A DNA stretch of 64,000 nucleotides from Gp7-AA6 sp036001245 (GTDB taxonomy: Bacteria; Acidobacteriota; Thermoanaerobaculia; UBA5066; Gp7-AA6): positions 22,579 through 86,578 of the forward strand of contig DASYUL010000015.1 in NCBI GenBank assembly GCA_036001245.1. The letters run 5' to 3'. The notes beneath the pieces are model-generated. The model made no database searches. It had not been told where the DNA came from and was given only the letters and a program-made list of their open reading frames with translations. Shown in pieces: positions 7,706-15,798 of this stretch. Position numbers and translations under genes: made by a program. Each line of letters opens with the position of its first letter. Positions within the stretch are counted from its first letter, which is position 1.

Positions 7706-8652
7706 CCTTCGGCACCTGCGTCGCCGCCGGGCACTTCGCCTCCCGTGGGTGCGCGCTGCGCGCGGCCGACGAGAGATCGAACCGTCGTATCGCGGTCGCG
7801 GCAATATGCCTCGAGCTCGTCGACGAGCCGTCCGGAAACGCCCGGATCCCGGAAGTTGGCCGTCCCGATCTGCACGGCCGACGCGCCGGCGGCGAGGAAC
7901 TCGAGCACGTCGGAGAGATCGGAGATGCCGCCGATCCCCATGAGGGGCACGTCCGGCAGCGCGCGGGCCACCTGGAAGACCATCCGCACCGCGAGCGGCT
8001 TGATCGCGGGGCCCGAGAGCCCGCCCGTGCCGAACGAGAGCCGCGGGCGCGCGGTCACGGGGTCGATCGCCATCCCGACGAACGTGTTGACGAGAGAAAG
8101 GATGTCCGCCCCGGAGTCGCGGGCGGCCCGGGCGGATTCGACGAGGTCCGGCGCGTTGGGAGACAGCTTGACGACGAGGGTCCGCTTCGTTGCCGCACGC
8201 ACGCGCGCCACCAGCGACGCGGTCGCGGCCGGGGAGTTGCCGAAGAGCATCCCGCCCCTCTCGACGTTTGGACAGGAGATGTTGAGCTCGATCGCCGCGA
8301 GGCCTTCGGCGTCCTCCAGGGCGCCGACGACCGCGACGTAGTCCTCCTCGATATCGCCCCAGACGTTCGCGATGACGGTTGCGCCGAGTTCCCGGAGGCG
8401 CGGCAGCTTCTCTTCGAGGAAGCTCTTCACGCCGACGTTCTGGAGCCCGATCGCGTTCAGCATTCCCGCGGGCGTCTCGCAGATCCGCGGCGGAACGTTT
8501 CCGGCGTGCGGCGCGAGCGAGAGGCCCTTGGTGCAGAGCGCGCCGATCGTCGAGAGGTCGACGAACTCCGTGAACTCGAGCCCGTATCCGAACGTCCCCG
8601 ACGCGGTCACAACGGGATTTTTCAGATGAAGCGGCCCCAGCCGCGTCTCCAT
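7702..8652 (-). CDS. pyrD: Dihydroorotate dehydrogenase, class 1B catalytic subunit
   Basis: Oxidises dihydroorotate to orotate using FMN; 316 residues. Family landmarks are the start METRLGPLHLKNPV, the FMN segment VTASGTFGYG, the substrate loop GMLNAIGLQNVG, ELNISCPNV with the class 1 cysteine, and the phosphate-binding end GIGGISDLSDVLEFLAAGA. Pairing with an adjacent PyrK makes this the NAD-dependent 1B type. The ATG at 8652 is chosen because homologous sequence begins there; the open frame further upstream reads through a short intergenic tandem repeat (8660-8689). The stop overlaps the pyrF start (GTGA). Cytoplasmic heterotetramer with PyrK expected. Confidence 0.95.
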   Translation of the reverse strand: METRLGPLHLKNPVVTASGTFGYGLEFTEFVDLSTIGALCTKGLSLAPHAGNVPPRICETPAGMLNAIGLQNVGVKSFLEEKLPRLRELGATVIANVWGDIEEDYVAVVGALEDAEGLAAIELNISCPNVERGGMLFGNSPAATASLVARVRAATKRTLVVKLSPNAPDLVESARAARDSGADILSLVNTFVGMAIDPVTARPRLSFGTGGLSGPAIKPLAVRMVFQVARALPDVPLMGIGGISDLSDVLEFLAAGASAVQIGTANFRDPGVSGRLVDELEAYCRDRDTTVRSLVGRAQRAPTGGEVPGGDAGAEG

Positions 8653-8690
8653 CAGGCCACTTGGAGCTTGGAACTTGGAACCTGGAACCG

Positions 8691-9491
8691 TCAAATTCGT
8701 CCCCAGTCGATCTTCTGCGGCGGAAGTATCGGCCCCTCCACGCACGAGATCACGAATGGCTTGTCGCGTCCGGGAATCACGCACCCGAGGCAGGCGCCGA
8801 AGCCGCAGCCCATTGCCGCCTCGGTCGAGAACTCCGCGGGGATCCGCGCGGGCTCGACGACGCGCGCGAGCGCCGCGAACATCGGCATCGGGCCGCAGGC
8901 GTAGAGGCGCGCGTACGGGGACGGCGCCGCGGCGGCGCGCCGCGCGAAGGCGCCGGTGATGAATCCTTTCTCCCCGAGCGAGCCGTCGTCGGTGGAGAGA
9001 ACGGTCTCTCCGTCCACGAGACCCTCGAACCGCGCCCGGAAGTCGAGCTCGGCGGCGTTGCGGCCGCCGAGATAGAGGTCGCCGGCGACGCCCGCCGCTC
9101 GCATGGCGCGGAGGAGGAGCGGAAAGGGAGCGGCGCCGATGCCGCCGGCCACGATCGCGACGCGCGCTCCTCGCCCGAGTCCGGCGAGAGAGAAGCCGTT
9201 GCCGAGCGGCCCGAGGAGCGACGCTTCCGATCCCTCCGCCAGGCTCTCGAGTGTCGCCGTTCCCGGTCCGATGGTCTTCACGAGGAACTCGACTTCTCCG
9301 GCGGCCGGGTCGGCGTCCGCCACCGAGTAAGCGCGGCGCAGGTAAGGTCGCAGCCGTCCGGCGATCTCGAGCATCACGAACTGGCCGGGAGACACGTCGC
9401 GTGCGAGTCTCGGAGCCTGGAAGGTCACGGAAAAGAAGCCGGGAGAGAAGACGCGACGGGCGAGAAGGACTCCCCGGTGATCGGCCCTCAC
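8691..9491 (-). CDS. pyrK: Dihydroorotate dehydrogenase electron-transfer subunit
   Basis: Ferredoxin-reductase-type subunit that carries electrons from PyrD to NAD through FAD and a [2Fe-2S] centre; 266 residues, expected size. The FAD site is RRAYSVAD, the NAD-binding strand begins AIVAGGIGAAPF, and YACGPMPMFAAL marks the nicotinamide end. The cluster ligands are in AMGCGFGACLGC with a fourth cysteine in VISCVEGP. It starts at GTG 9491. Upstream is a small zinc-ribbon gene 53 bases away with an inverted repeat between; downstream is pyrD after a 38-base gap that holds a heptamer repeat. Very strong call from context and motifs. Confidence 0.95.
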   Translation of the reverse strand: MRADHRGVLLARRVFSPGFFSVTFQAPRLARDVSPGQFVMLEIAGRLRPYLRRAYSVADADPAAGEVEFLVKTIGPGTATLESLAEGSEASLLGPLGNGFSLAGLGRGARVAIVAGGIGAAPFPLLLRAMRAAGVAGDLYLGGRNAAELDFRARFEGLVDGETVLSTDDGSLGEKGFITGAFARRAAAAPSPYARLYACGPMPMFAALARVVEPARIPAEFSTEAAMGCGFGACLGCVIPGRDKPFVISCVEGPILPPQKIDWGRI

Positions 9492-9544
9492 CGGGTCAAG
9501 CTATCAGCTGTCAGCGTGGTGGCCGACAGCCGATAGCGGAGCGG

Positions 9545-9763
9545 TCAAAAGATTCGGCCGTAGACCTCGAGCGGCTCGCTGTCGTCGTTGCCGTCTTCCT
9601 CCGCGTGGCCGTCTTTCTTCGCGCACCGCTCGCAGCGGATGACGCCGTCCATCTCGACGAAGGGACGGGTGTAGTCGCCGCAGCCGTAGCAGCGGCGCAT
9701 CGATCGATGATTTCCCTGGACCGGCGGCTCGACCGTCAACTGCAACTGCAACTCGCGTCTCAT
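9545..9763 (-). CDS. Small two-CxxC zinc-ribbon protein
   Basis: A 72-residue protein with CYGC and CERC pairs separated by about 19 residues, a typical treble-clef/zinc-ribbon knuckle, followed by an acidic tail (HAEEDGNDDSEPLE). No enzyme signature. The ATG at 9763 has a purine-rich AAGGAAGTGAG upstream. It could bind zinc and act as an adaptor or nucleic-acid-binding protein, or be a rubredoxin-like remnant. It is first in line ahead of pyrK and may share its transcript, downstream of an AT-rich stretch that could hold the promoter. Function unknown. Confidence 0.6.
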   Translation of the reverse strand: MRRELQLQLTVEPPVQGNHRSMRRCYGCGDYTRPFVEMDGVIRCERCAKKDGHAEEDGNDDSEPLEVYGRIF

Positions 9764-9951
9764 TTGCTCTCACTTCCTTCTGTCACTTGACTCGTGACGA
9801 ACGGAGAAGGAGCAGACCGCGTACCATTACTTATCTACTGAAACAAAAAGACTTAAACGAAGGTCGTAGTCGAGAATTGTCGCCGGGATGAGGAAAATGT
9901 CCGATTCAGTAGACAGTCCGGGGGCAGGTCTCAACCTGACCCCGCGCGGCT
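9764..9951. promoter_or_regulatory. Intergenic AT-rich stretch ahead of the zinc-ribbon/pyr operon
   Basis: This 188-base gap is clearly richer in A and T than its surroundings (for example TTACTTATCTACTG and AAAGACTTAAACGAAGG around 9830-9870), which in a genome of this composition usually marks a promoter. I cannot pick a convincing -35/-10 pair. It also holds one copy of the GGGGTCAGGT-type inverted repeat near 9920-9943. The E1 gene ends just to the right, so the only transcript that could start here is the leftward one toward pyrK. Confidence 0.35.
9920..9943. repeat. GGGGTCAGGT-type inverted repeat, copy 1
   Basis: A short hairpin whose arms are GGGGCAGGT and ACCTGACCCC around a CTCA loop. 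The right arm is shared with copies at 45587-45610, 52634-52660 and 54192-54305. It sits just after the E1 stop and could fold in RNA, but no T-run follows for a classic terminator. Confidence 0.6.
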
Positions 9952-12069
9952 CTAGAAGCCCGTTACGCGATCCAGCGCCTTCCGCACGTGCGACGCCTGC
10001 GGGAGGATGAAATCCTCGACCCGCGGCTGGTAGGCGACGAACGTGTCCGTCGCCGCGACCCGTTCGACCGGAGCGTCGAGCCACGAAAAGAGCTCCGAAG
10101 AGATCCGCGCCGCGATCTCCGCGCCGTAGCCCCACGAGATCGAGTCTTCGTACACGATGATGGCGCGGCTCGTCTTCGCAACCGAGGCGGCGATCGCCTC
10201 CCAGTCGTAGGGGGAGAGGCTCCGCAGGTCCAGGATCTCGACCGTCTTTCCGGTCTCCTCCGTGAAGGCCTTCGCGGCCTGCCACGACCGGTAGACCGTC
10301 GCGCCGTAGGTCACGATCGTGACGTCACTCCCCTCCTGGACGACCGACGCCCTCCCGAACGGCACCATGTAGTCGGGTCCCGGGTACGGAGCCTTGTTGT
10401 GCGTCTGCCGGTAGAGGTGCTTGTGTTCGAGGAAGATCACCGGATCGTCGCAGCGGATCGCCGTGCGCAGGAGCCCATTGGCATCGAGCGCGTTGGACGG
10501 CAGCACGACCCGAAGCCCGGGGATGTGCGTCATGAGGACCGCGCCGGACTGGGAGTGGTACATCGCGCCGCCGCCGATGTAGCCGCCGACCGGAACCCGG
10601 ACGACGACCGGGCACGTCCAGGTATTTCCCGAGCGCCAACGCATGGTCGCGAGCTCGTTCCGGATCTGCATGTACGCCGGCCAGATGTAATCGTAGAACT
10701 GGATCTCGACGACCGGCTTCAGGCCCCGGAGGGCCATCCCGATCGCGCGGCCGACGATGTTCGCCTCGGCGAGCGGCGCGTTGAAGACCCGCTCCTTGCC
10801 GTAGAGCCGCTGCAGGTTGTGTGTGACCTTGAAGACGCCCCCCTTGCCCTTGCACTCCGCGAGGACCTCCTCGCGGGACGCGTCGGCGACGTCTTCGCCG
10901 AAGAGGACGATCCGGGGGTCGCGCTTCATCTCGTCGCGCATGCAGGCGTTCAAGAGGTCGACCATCGTGGTCATCGTCGCGCCGGAGGCTGTCGCCGGGG
11001 GGGTCGAAAACGCGCCGGACGTCGGGTCCACGTCGGGGGAGTAAACGAAGTCGTACGCGGACTCGGGCGCAGGCAGCTGCGCCGCAAGGGCGCGGTCCGC
11101 CGCCTCGTTGACTTCGGCGTCGACCTCCTCTTTCAGGCGCGCGAGCGAGGCCTCCGAGAGGATCCCCTCTTCCACGAGGAACCGGGCGAGCGTCGTGACC
11201 GGATCGCGGGCGAGCTCGCGCTCCCGCTCCTCCTTCGGCCGGTAGAGCGCCTCGTCGTCGGAGAGCGAGTGGCTGTAAGGGCGAATGACGTGCGCGTGGA
11301 CGAGCGCCGGGCCGCGCCGGGCGCGGCAGTAGTCCACGGCGACCTTCAGTGCGTCGTAGGACTCGAGAAAGTCGCACCCGTCGACCTCGGCGATGTGAAG
11401 GTCGGGGAACGCGGCCAGAAGCTTCGAGATCGAGCCGCCGGGCGTGTTGACCTCGACCGGGACCGAGATCGCGTAGCCGTTGTCCTCGACGAGGTAGAGG
11501 ACGGGCACCTTCAGGTTGCAGGCGGTCGAGATCGACTCCCAGAACTCCCCTTCCGACGTCTGGCCCTCCCCGCTCGACACGTAGACGATCTCGTCGTCGT
11601 GGAAGCCGCCGCGGAGGGCGAGCTCGGGGATCTGCGAGAGCCGCCACCCCCCTTCGGCCGCGCCGACCGCGTGGAGGAACTGGGTACCGGTGCAGGAGGA
11701 CTTCGAGATCAGGTTCAGACGCCGCGACCCCCAGTGGGCGGGCATCTGGCGCCCCGCCGACGAGGGGTCGTCCTTGGCGCCGACCGACTGGAGGAACATC
11801 TCGTAGGGGGTCACGCCGATCTGGAGGCAGAAGGCCCGGTCGCGGTAGTAGCAGTCGAACCAGTCGTACGCGGGCCGGACCAGCATCCCGGCCGCCGTCG
11901 TCACGGCCTCGTGCCCGGCGCTGTTGATCTGGAAGTAGATTTTGTTCTGACGCTTGAGCTGGATTTCCTTGTCGTCGACCCGCCGGGAGAGATAGATGTT
12001 GCGGTAAGCGGCGACGAGCGCGGCCGTGTCGAGTCCCCTGTATTTGTCTGACTGGACTTCGGTTGCCAT
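9952..12069 (-). CDS. Fused E1 alpha-beta 2-oxoacid dehydrogenase (2-oxoisovalerate/pyruvate type)
   Basis: Thiamine-diphosphate E1 component in which alpha and beta subunits are one 705-residue chain. Residues 1 to about 350 are the alpha part, with the ThDP/Mg motif from GEGQTSEG (167-174) to EDNGYA (195-200) and the phosphorylation-loop-like RPYSHSLSDDE. From about 366 (MTTMVDLLNACMRDEM) the chain is a standard beta subunit with FGEDVAD, GRAIGMALRG, VRVPVGGYIGGG and the C-terminal transketolase domain. A Pro/Ala-rich linker joins them. The enzyme would decarboxylate a branched-chain 2-oxoacid or pyruvate and pass the acyl group to an E2 lipoyl protein; no E2 or E3 is nearby. I choose ATG 12069 after a GGGGG; the frame further upstream overlaps nadA control DNA. 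Confidence 0.92.
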   Translation of the reverse strand: MATEVQSDKYRGLDTAALVAAYRNIYLSRRVDDKEIQLKRQNKIYFQINSAGHEAVTTAAGMLVRPAYDWFDCYYRDRAFCLQIGVTPYEMFLQSVGAKDDPSSAGRQMPAHWGSRRLNLISKSSCTGTQFLHAVGAAEGGWRLSQIPELALRGGFHDDEIVYVSSGEGQTSEGEFWESISTACNLKVPVLYLVEDNGYAISVPVEVNTPGGSISKLLAAFPDLHIAEVDGCDFLESYDALKVAVDYCRARRGPALVHAHVIRPYSHSLSDDEALYRPKEERERELARDPVTTLARFLVEEGILSEASLARLKEEVDAEVNEAADRALAAQLPAPESAYDFVYSPDVDPTSGAFSTPPATASGATMTTMVDLLNACMRDEMKRDPRIVLFGEDVADASREEVLAECKGKGGVFKVTHNLQRLYGKERVFNAPLAEANIVGRAIGMALRGLKPVVEIQFYDYIWPAYMQIRNELATMRWRSGNTWTCPVVVRVPVGGYIGGGAMYHSQSGAVLMTHIPGLRVVLPSNALDANGLLRTAIRCDDPVIFLEHKHLYRQTHNKAPYPGPDYMVPFGRASVVQEGSDVTIVTYGATVYRSWQAAKAFTEETGKTVEILDLRSLSPYDWEAIAASVAKTSRAIIVYEDSISWGYGAEIAARISSELFSWLDAPVERVAATDTFVAYQPRVEDFILPQASHVRKALDRVTGF

Positions 12070-12139
12070 CCCCCGGGCAATATACCAGAGGGGTTCGCGC
12101 GAAAGGTTTCGGGCACGCGGCTTGTTATGGTTCCAGGAC
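12070..12139. promoter_or_regulatory. Divergent control region between the E1 gene and nadA
   Basis: Seventy bases separate two divergent start codons, so both promoters must lie here or in the gene starts. A TATATT on the minus strand about 12 bases before the E1 start could be a -10 giving a very short leader. For nadA the segment GGCTTGTTATGGTTCC is the least GC-rich. No dyad symmetric enough to be called an operator is visible. Confidence 0.35.
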
Positions 12140-13126
12140 ATGAGTGCCCCGAGTCCCATCTCCTTTCCTCGTCCGGCGCCGCCGGATCTGTCGTCGATCG
12201 ACGTGCGGCTCGATCTCGAGCGAGAGATCCGGCGACTCAAGGAAGAGAAGAACGCCGTCCTCCTCTCGCACTACTACCAGGAGGAGGAGATCCAGGACCT
12301 CGCGGACTTCGTCGGCGACTCGCTCGACCTGTCCCGAAAGGCTCAGGCGACGGAAGCGCGCATCATCGTTTTCGCCGGCGTGCGGTTCATGGCGGAGACC
12401 GCGAAAATTCTGAACCCGACCCGCAAGGTCGTGTTGCCGGACTACGAGGCCGGATGCTCGCTCGAGAACTCCTGCCCCCCGGAGATGTTCCGTGCGTGGA
12501 GGGAGGCGCATCCGGGCGCCGTGTCGCTGACCTATATCAACTGCTCGGCCGCCGTGAAGGCGCTGTCCGACGTCATCGTGACCTCGTCCAATGCCGAGAA
12601 AATCGTCCGCACGATCCCGCCGGACAAAGAGATCCTCTTCGCTCCCGACCGGCACCTGGGCGCCTATCTCGCCAAGAAAACCGGGCGACCGATGACGCTG
12701 TGGCCGGGCACGTGCATCGTCCACGAGCAGTTCTCCGAGCGCGAGATCCTGCGACTGAAGGCGCAGCACCCCGACGCCCGGATCGCCGCGCACCCGGAGT
12801 GTCCCGAAGCGATCCTGAAATACGCGGACCACGTCGGCTCGACCCGCTCGATCCTCCAGTTCGCGACGACCGCCCCCGGCCGCACGTTCCTGATCGCGAC
12901 CGAAGAGGGAATCATCCACCAGATGCAGAAGATCGCCCCGGACCGCGAGTACATCCCCCTTCCGCCCGACAACGGGTGCCGCTGCAACGAGTGCCCGTTC
13001 ATGAAGTTGAACACGCTCGAGAAGCTCTACCTCTGCCTTCGCGACGAGCGGCCGGAGATCGTGATGTCCGAGGAGCTGCGCCGGGCAGCCGAGAAGCCCC
13101 TGCTGCGCATGCTCGAGCTGTCGTAG
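12140..13126 (+). CDS. nadA: Quinolinate synthase A
   Basis: Condenses iminoaspartate (from NadB) with dihydroxyacetone phosphate to quinolinate, using an oxygen-sensitive [4Fe-4S] cluster. 328 residues, the expected length. Visible family marks: LLSHYYQEEEIQDLADFVGDS, the first ligand region INCSAAVKAL, CIVHEQF, IAAHPECPEAIL, and the C-terminal CRCNECPFMKLNTL with the last cluster cysteines. The start at ATG 12140 is preferred over the longer frame, which would run through the divergent E1 start. With nadC and nadB following, it forms the de novo NAD set from aspartate. Confidence 0.95.
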   Translation: MSAPSPISFPRPAPPDLSSIDVRLDLEREIRRLKEEKNAVLLSHYYQEEEIQDLADFVGDSLDLSRKAQATEARIIVFAGVRFMAETAKILNPTRKVVLPDYEAGCSLENSCPPEMFRAWREAHPGAVSLTYINCSAAVKALSDVIVTSSNAEKIVRTIPPDKEILFAPDRHLGAYLAKKTGRPMTLWPGTCIVHEQFSEREILRLKAQHPDARIAAHPECPEAILKYADHVGSTRSILQFATTAPGRTFLIATEEGIIHQMQKIAPDREYIPLPPDNGCRCNECPFMKLNTLEKLYLCLRDERPEIVMSEELRRAAEKPLLRMLELS

Positions 13127-13219
13127 ACGGGAAACGGAAAGCGGGAAACGAAGGGCCAAGGGCTTTTCTCGTTTTCCCTTTCCCGATTCCCGTTTCCTGG
13201 CTTCGATATCCTCACTCGC
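13127..13219. repeat. Intergenic degenerate inverted tandem repeat between nadA and nadC
   Basis: The 93-base gap is made of GGGAAACG-like units in one direction and CGTTTCCC-like units in the other (about 13130-13198), so it can fold into a long imperfect hairpin. It resembles the other short-unit tandem repeats seen in gaps of this window. It may attenuate or stabilise the nadA message; no T-run follows. Confidence 0.5.
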
Positions 13220-14092
13220 GTGGAAGGTCTTTCCGCCGAGGCCCTCGATCAACGCCTCCGTGAGTTTCTGGCGGAGGACATCGGTCCCGGCGACGTCACC
13301 ACGAACGCCATCGTGTCGGAGAACGCGGTCGCCGCCGCCGAAATCGTCGCGAAGTCCGAGTGCGTCGTGTCGGGTCTCTCCGTCTCGCGGCGCGTCTTCG
13401 AGCTCCTCGATCCCGCTCTCTTCTGGGACGAGCGTGTACCACCCGGCGCGACGGTCTCGCCGGACACCACCCTCGCGCGGCTCTCCGGGAAGGCGCGCGC
13501 GATTCTGACGGGCGAGAGGGTCGCCCTGAACCTGTTGCAGCGCATGTGCGGGATCGCGACCGCGACGCGCCGCTACGTGGACGCCGTGTCCGGCACCAGC
13601 TGCCGGATCCTCGACACGCGCAAGACTCCGCCCGGGCTTCGCGCCTTCGACCGCGCCGCGGTCCGCGACGGAGGCGGAGCGAACCACCGCGCCGGCCTCT
13701 CCGACATGGTCTTGATCAAGGACAATCACCGCGTGGTCGCCGGCGGCGTGAACGCGGCGCTCGCCGCGGCGCGCCGCTCGGCGCCGGCGGGGATGGCCGT
13801 CGAAGTCGAGGTCGAGTCGGAGGAGGACCTCCGCGAGGCGGTCGCCGGCGGGGCCGACGTGCTCCTGATCGACAACCAGCCGCCCGCGACCGTTCGCGGC
13901 TGGGTCGACATCGCGCGGAAGGGCGCCCGGTCCCCCGCGATCGAAGCGTCCGGAAACATCCGGCTCGCGAACGCGCGCGAGTACGCGCTCGCCGGCGTCG
14001 ACTCGATATCGGTCGGAGCGCTCACCCACTCGGTCGCGGCGGCGGACGTCTCGCTGGAGATCGACGTCGCCCCAAGGGCGGTCACGCGATGA
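13220..14092 (+). CDS. nadC: Nicotinate-nucleotide pyrophosphorylase (carboxylating)
   Basis: Quinolinate phosphoribosyltransferase: quinolinate plus PRPP gives nicotinate mononucleotide and carbon dioxide. 290 residues. Landmarks are EDIGPGDVTT at the N-terminus, LNLLQRMCGIAT, the substrate-binding DTRKTPPGLR, NHRAGLSDMVLIKDNH, VEVEVES and the C-terminal GVDSISVGALTHS. Starts at GTG 13220 (MEGLSAEALDQRL), which gives the full N-terminal domain. The stop overlaps the nadB ATG by four bases (14089-14092), so the two are translationally coupled. Confidence 0.95.
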   Translation: MEGLSAEALDQRLREFLAEDIGPGDVTTNAIVSENAVAAAEIVAKSECVVSGLSVSRRVFELLDPALFWDERVPPGATVSPDTTLARLSGKARAILTGERVALNLLQRMCGIATATRRYVDAVSGTSCRILDTRKTPPGLRAFDRAAVRDGGGANHRAGLSDMVLIKDNHRVVAGGVNAALAAARRSAPAGMAVEVEVESEEDLREAVAGGADVLLIDNQPPATVRGWVDIARKGARSPAIEASGNIRLANAREYALAGVDSISVGALTHSVAAADVSLEIDVAPRAVTR

Positions 14093-15786
14093 AGGACGCT
14101 GCGGGGACAGGAAATAAGGATGCGGGTGCAGGCCCGCAGGGCCGGTCCCCGCGACAATTCTCGGGGCTCCACCCGCCACAGTCCCAGCGGAGCGACGCGA
14201 CCGAAGTCCTCGTCCTCGGCACCGGCATCGCGGGGTGTACGGCGGCGCTCGCCGCCGCCCGCGAGGGCGCCGAGGTGACGCTCGTAACCCGCGCGCGGGA
14301 GCCCTGGGAGACCAATACCTTCTACGCGCAGGGCGGGATCGTCGCCCGGCCGCCGGGCGACTCACCGGAGCTTCTCGCCGCCGACATCCGGCGCGCGGGA
14401 GACGGCCTCTGCGATCCCGAGGCCGTGGATCTCATCGCCCGCGAAGGGCCCGACCTCGTGCGGGAGCTCCTGATCGAGGAGCTCCAGGTCCCGTTCGACC
14501 GGGAAGGAGCCGACTTTCACTGGACGCTCGAGGGAGCGCACTCGGTCCCCCGCGTCCTGCACGTGAAAGACGAGACCGGCGCGCCGATCGAGAGGGCGCT
14601 CCTCGACGCCTGCCGGCGCGAGAAAAACATCCAGTGCCTCGCCGGCACGACCGCCGTCGATCTCCTCACGCTGTCGCACGACTCCCTCGACCCGACCGAC
14701 CGGTACGACCCGCCGACGGTCGTCGGCGCGCACCTGCTCGAACGCGCGACCGGCGACGTGCGCCCGCTCCTCGCCCGGGAGACGATCCTCGCGACGGGCG
14801 GCCTCGGGCAGGTCTATCTCCATACGACGAACCCGCAGGGCGCGCGGGGGGACGGCGTCGCGATGGCCCGGCGTGCCGGCGCGCGCCTCTTGAACCTCGA
14901 GTTCATCCAGTTCCATCCGACCGCGCTCGTCCATCCGAAGGGACGACTCCTGTTGACCGAGGCGCTGCGCGGCGAGGGCGCGCGCATCACCGACGCCACC
15001 GGACAGCCCTTCCTGAAGGAGGTCCATCCCGACGCCGAGCTCGCGCCGCGCGACGTGGTGGCGCGGGCCATCCACCAGCGCATGCTCGAGCGCGACGAGC
15101 CGTACGCTTTGCTCGACATCTCGCACAAGCCCGCCGACTGGATCCGGGAGCGCTTCCCCGGCCTGACGAAGCGTTGTCTCGAGCACGGCTTCGACCTGAC
15201 GGCCGGCCCGATCCCCGTCGTTCCCGCGGCGCACTATTCGTGCGGCGGGGTCTCGGTCAACCTCGACGGCGGCTCGACGCTCGGCCACCTGCGCGCGGCG
15301 GGCGAGGTCGCGTGCAGCGGCGTGCACGGCGCCAACCGGCTCGCCTCGACGTCGCTCCTCGAGGGGTTGCTCTGGGGCTGGAGGTCGGGAAAGGCCGCCG
15401 CTTGCGCGATCCGGACCGAGCCGCTCAGGCGCCGCCCCGAGGTCCGTCCGTGGGAGCCGGAGTTCGAGCCGGTCGATCCCGCGCTGATCGCCCAGGACTG
15501 GCTCGTCATCCGCCACACCATGTGGAACTACGTCGGCCTGCTCCGATCGGAAAAGCGGCTCGACCGGGCCGGCCGCATCCTGGCCGAGCTCCGGGAGGAG
15601 ATCGAAAACTTCTACCGCCGCGGCACGATGTCCGACGAGCTCATCGGCCTTCGCAACGGCGTTCAGACGGCCCTCGCGATCCACCGCGCTGCGTCGGACA
15701 ACCGAGTCTCCCGTGGCACTCATTACAGAGAAAACGGCGCCGAAGCGCAGCCGACGCCCCGTCGCAAACGAGCATCCCTGTTGTAG
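14089..15786 (+). CDS. nadB: L-aspartate oxidase with a repeat-derived N-terminal extension
   Basis: FAD enzyme that oxidises aspartate to iminoaspartate for NadA. 565 residues. The dinucleotide fold begins VLVLGTGIAGCTAAL at about residue 40, then NTFYAQGGIV, ATGGLGQVYLHTTNP, EFIQFHPTALVHP, GEGARITD, and the C-terminal helical domain ending near SRGTHYREN. The ATG at 14089 overlaps the nadC stop. The first 35 or so residues have no place in the family; codons 5-22 are encoded by an interspersed element (14101-14155) that recurs at 37530-37567. The real domain would be intact without it, so this is an in-frame insertion at the tolerant N-terminus rather than damage. Confidence 0.93.
   Translation: MKDAAGTGNKDAGAGPQGRSPRQFSGLHPPQSQRSDATEVLVLGTGIAGCTAALAAAREGAEVTLVTRAREPWETNTFYAQGGIVARPPGDSPELLAADIRRAGDGLCDPEAVDLIAREGPDLVRELLIEELQVPFDREGADFHWTLEGAHSVPRVLHVKDETGAPIERALLDACRREKNIQCLAGTTAVDLLTLSHDSLDPTDRYDPPTVVGAHLLERATGDVRPLLARETILATGGLGQVYLHTTNPQGARGDGVAMARRAGARLLNLEFIQFHPTALVHPKGRLLLTEALRGEGARITDATGQPFLKEVHPDAELAPRDVVARAIHQRMLERDEPYALLDISHKPADWIRERFPGLTKRCLEHGFDLTAGPIPVVPAAHYSCGGVSVNLDGGSTLGHLRAAGEVACSGVHGANRLASTSLLEGLLWGWRSGKAAACAIRTEPLRRRPEVRPWEPEFEPVDPALIAQDWLVIRHTMWNYVGLLRSEKRLDRAGRILAELREEIENFYRRGTMSDELIGLRNGVQTALAIHRAASDNRVSRGTHYRENGAEAQPTPRRKRASLL
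14101..14155. repeat. Interspersed element inside the nadB start, copy 1
   Basis: Bases 14118-14155 match 37530-37567 at 35 of 38 positions by eye. Around it the arms GCGGGGACAGG and CCGGTCCCCGC (14101-14111 and 14141-14151) pair with one mismatch. It lies wholly inside the nadB reading frame and keeps it open. Confidence 0.75.
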
Positions 15787-15798
15787 TCTCCCGGTTCC

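Noticed and set aside
9988..12051. A 687-codon open frame on the plus strand
   Set aside because: It is antisense to the E1 fusion, rich in Arg, Asp and Val with no motifs; the high GC content opens such shadow frames.
12125..14365. A 746-codon minus-strand frame
   Set aside because: Antisense to nadA, nadC and the start of nadB, which are certain genes.
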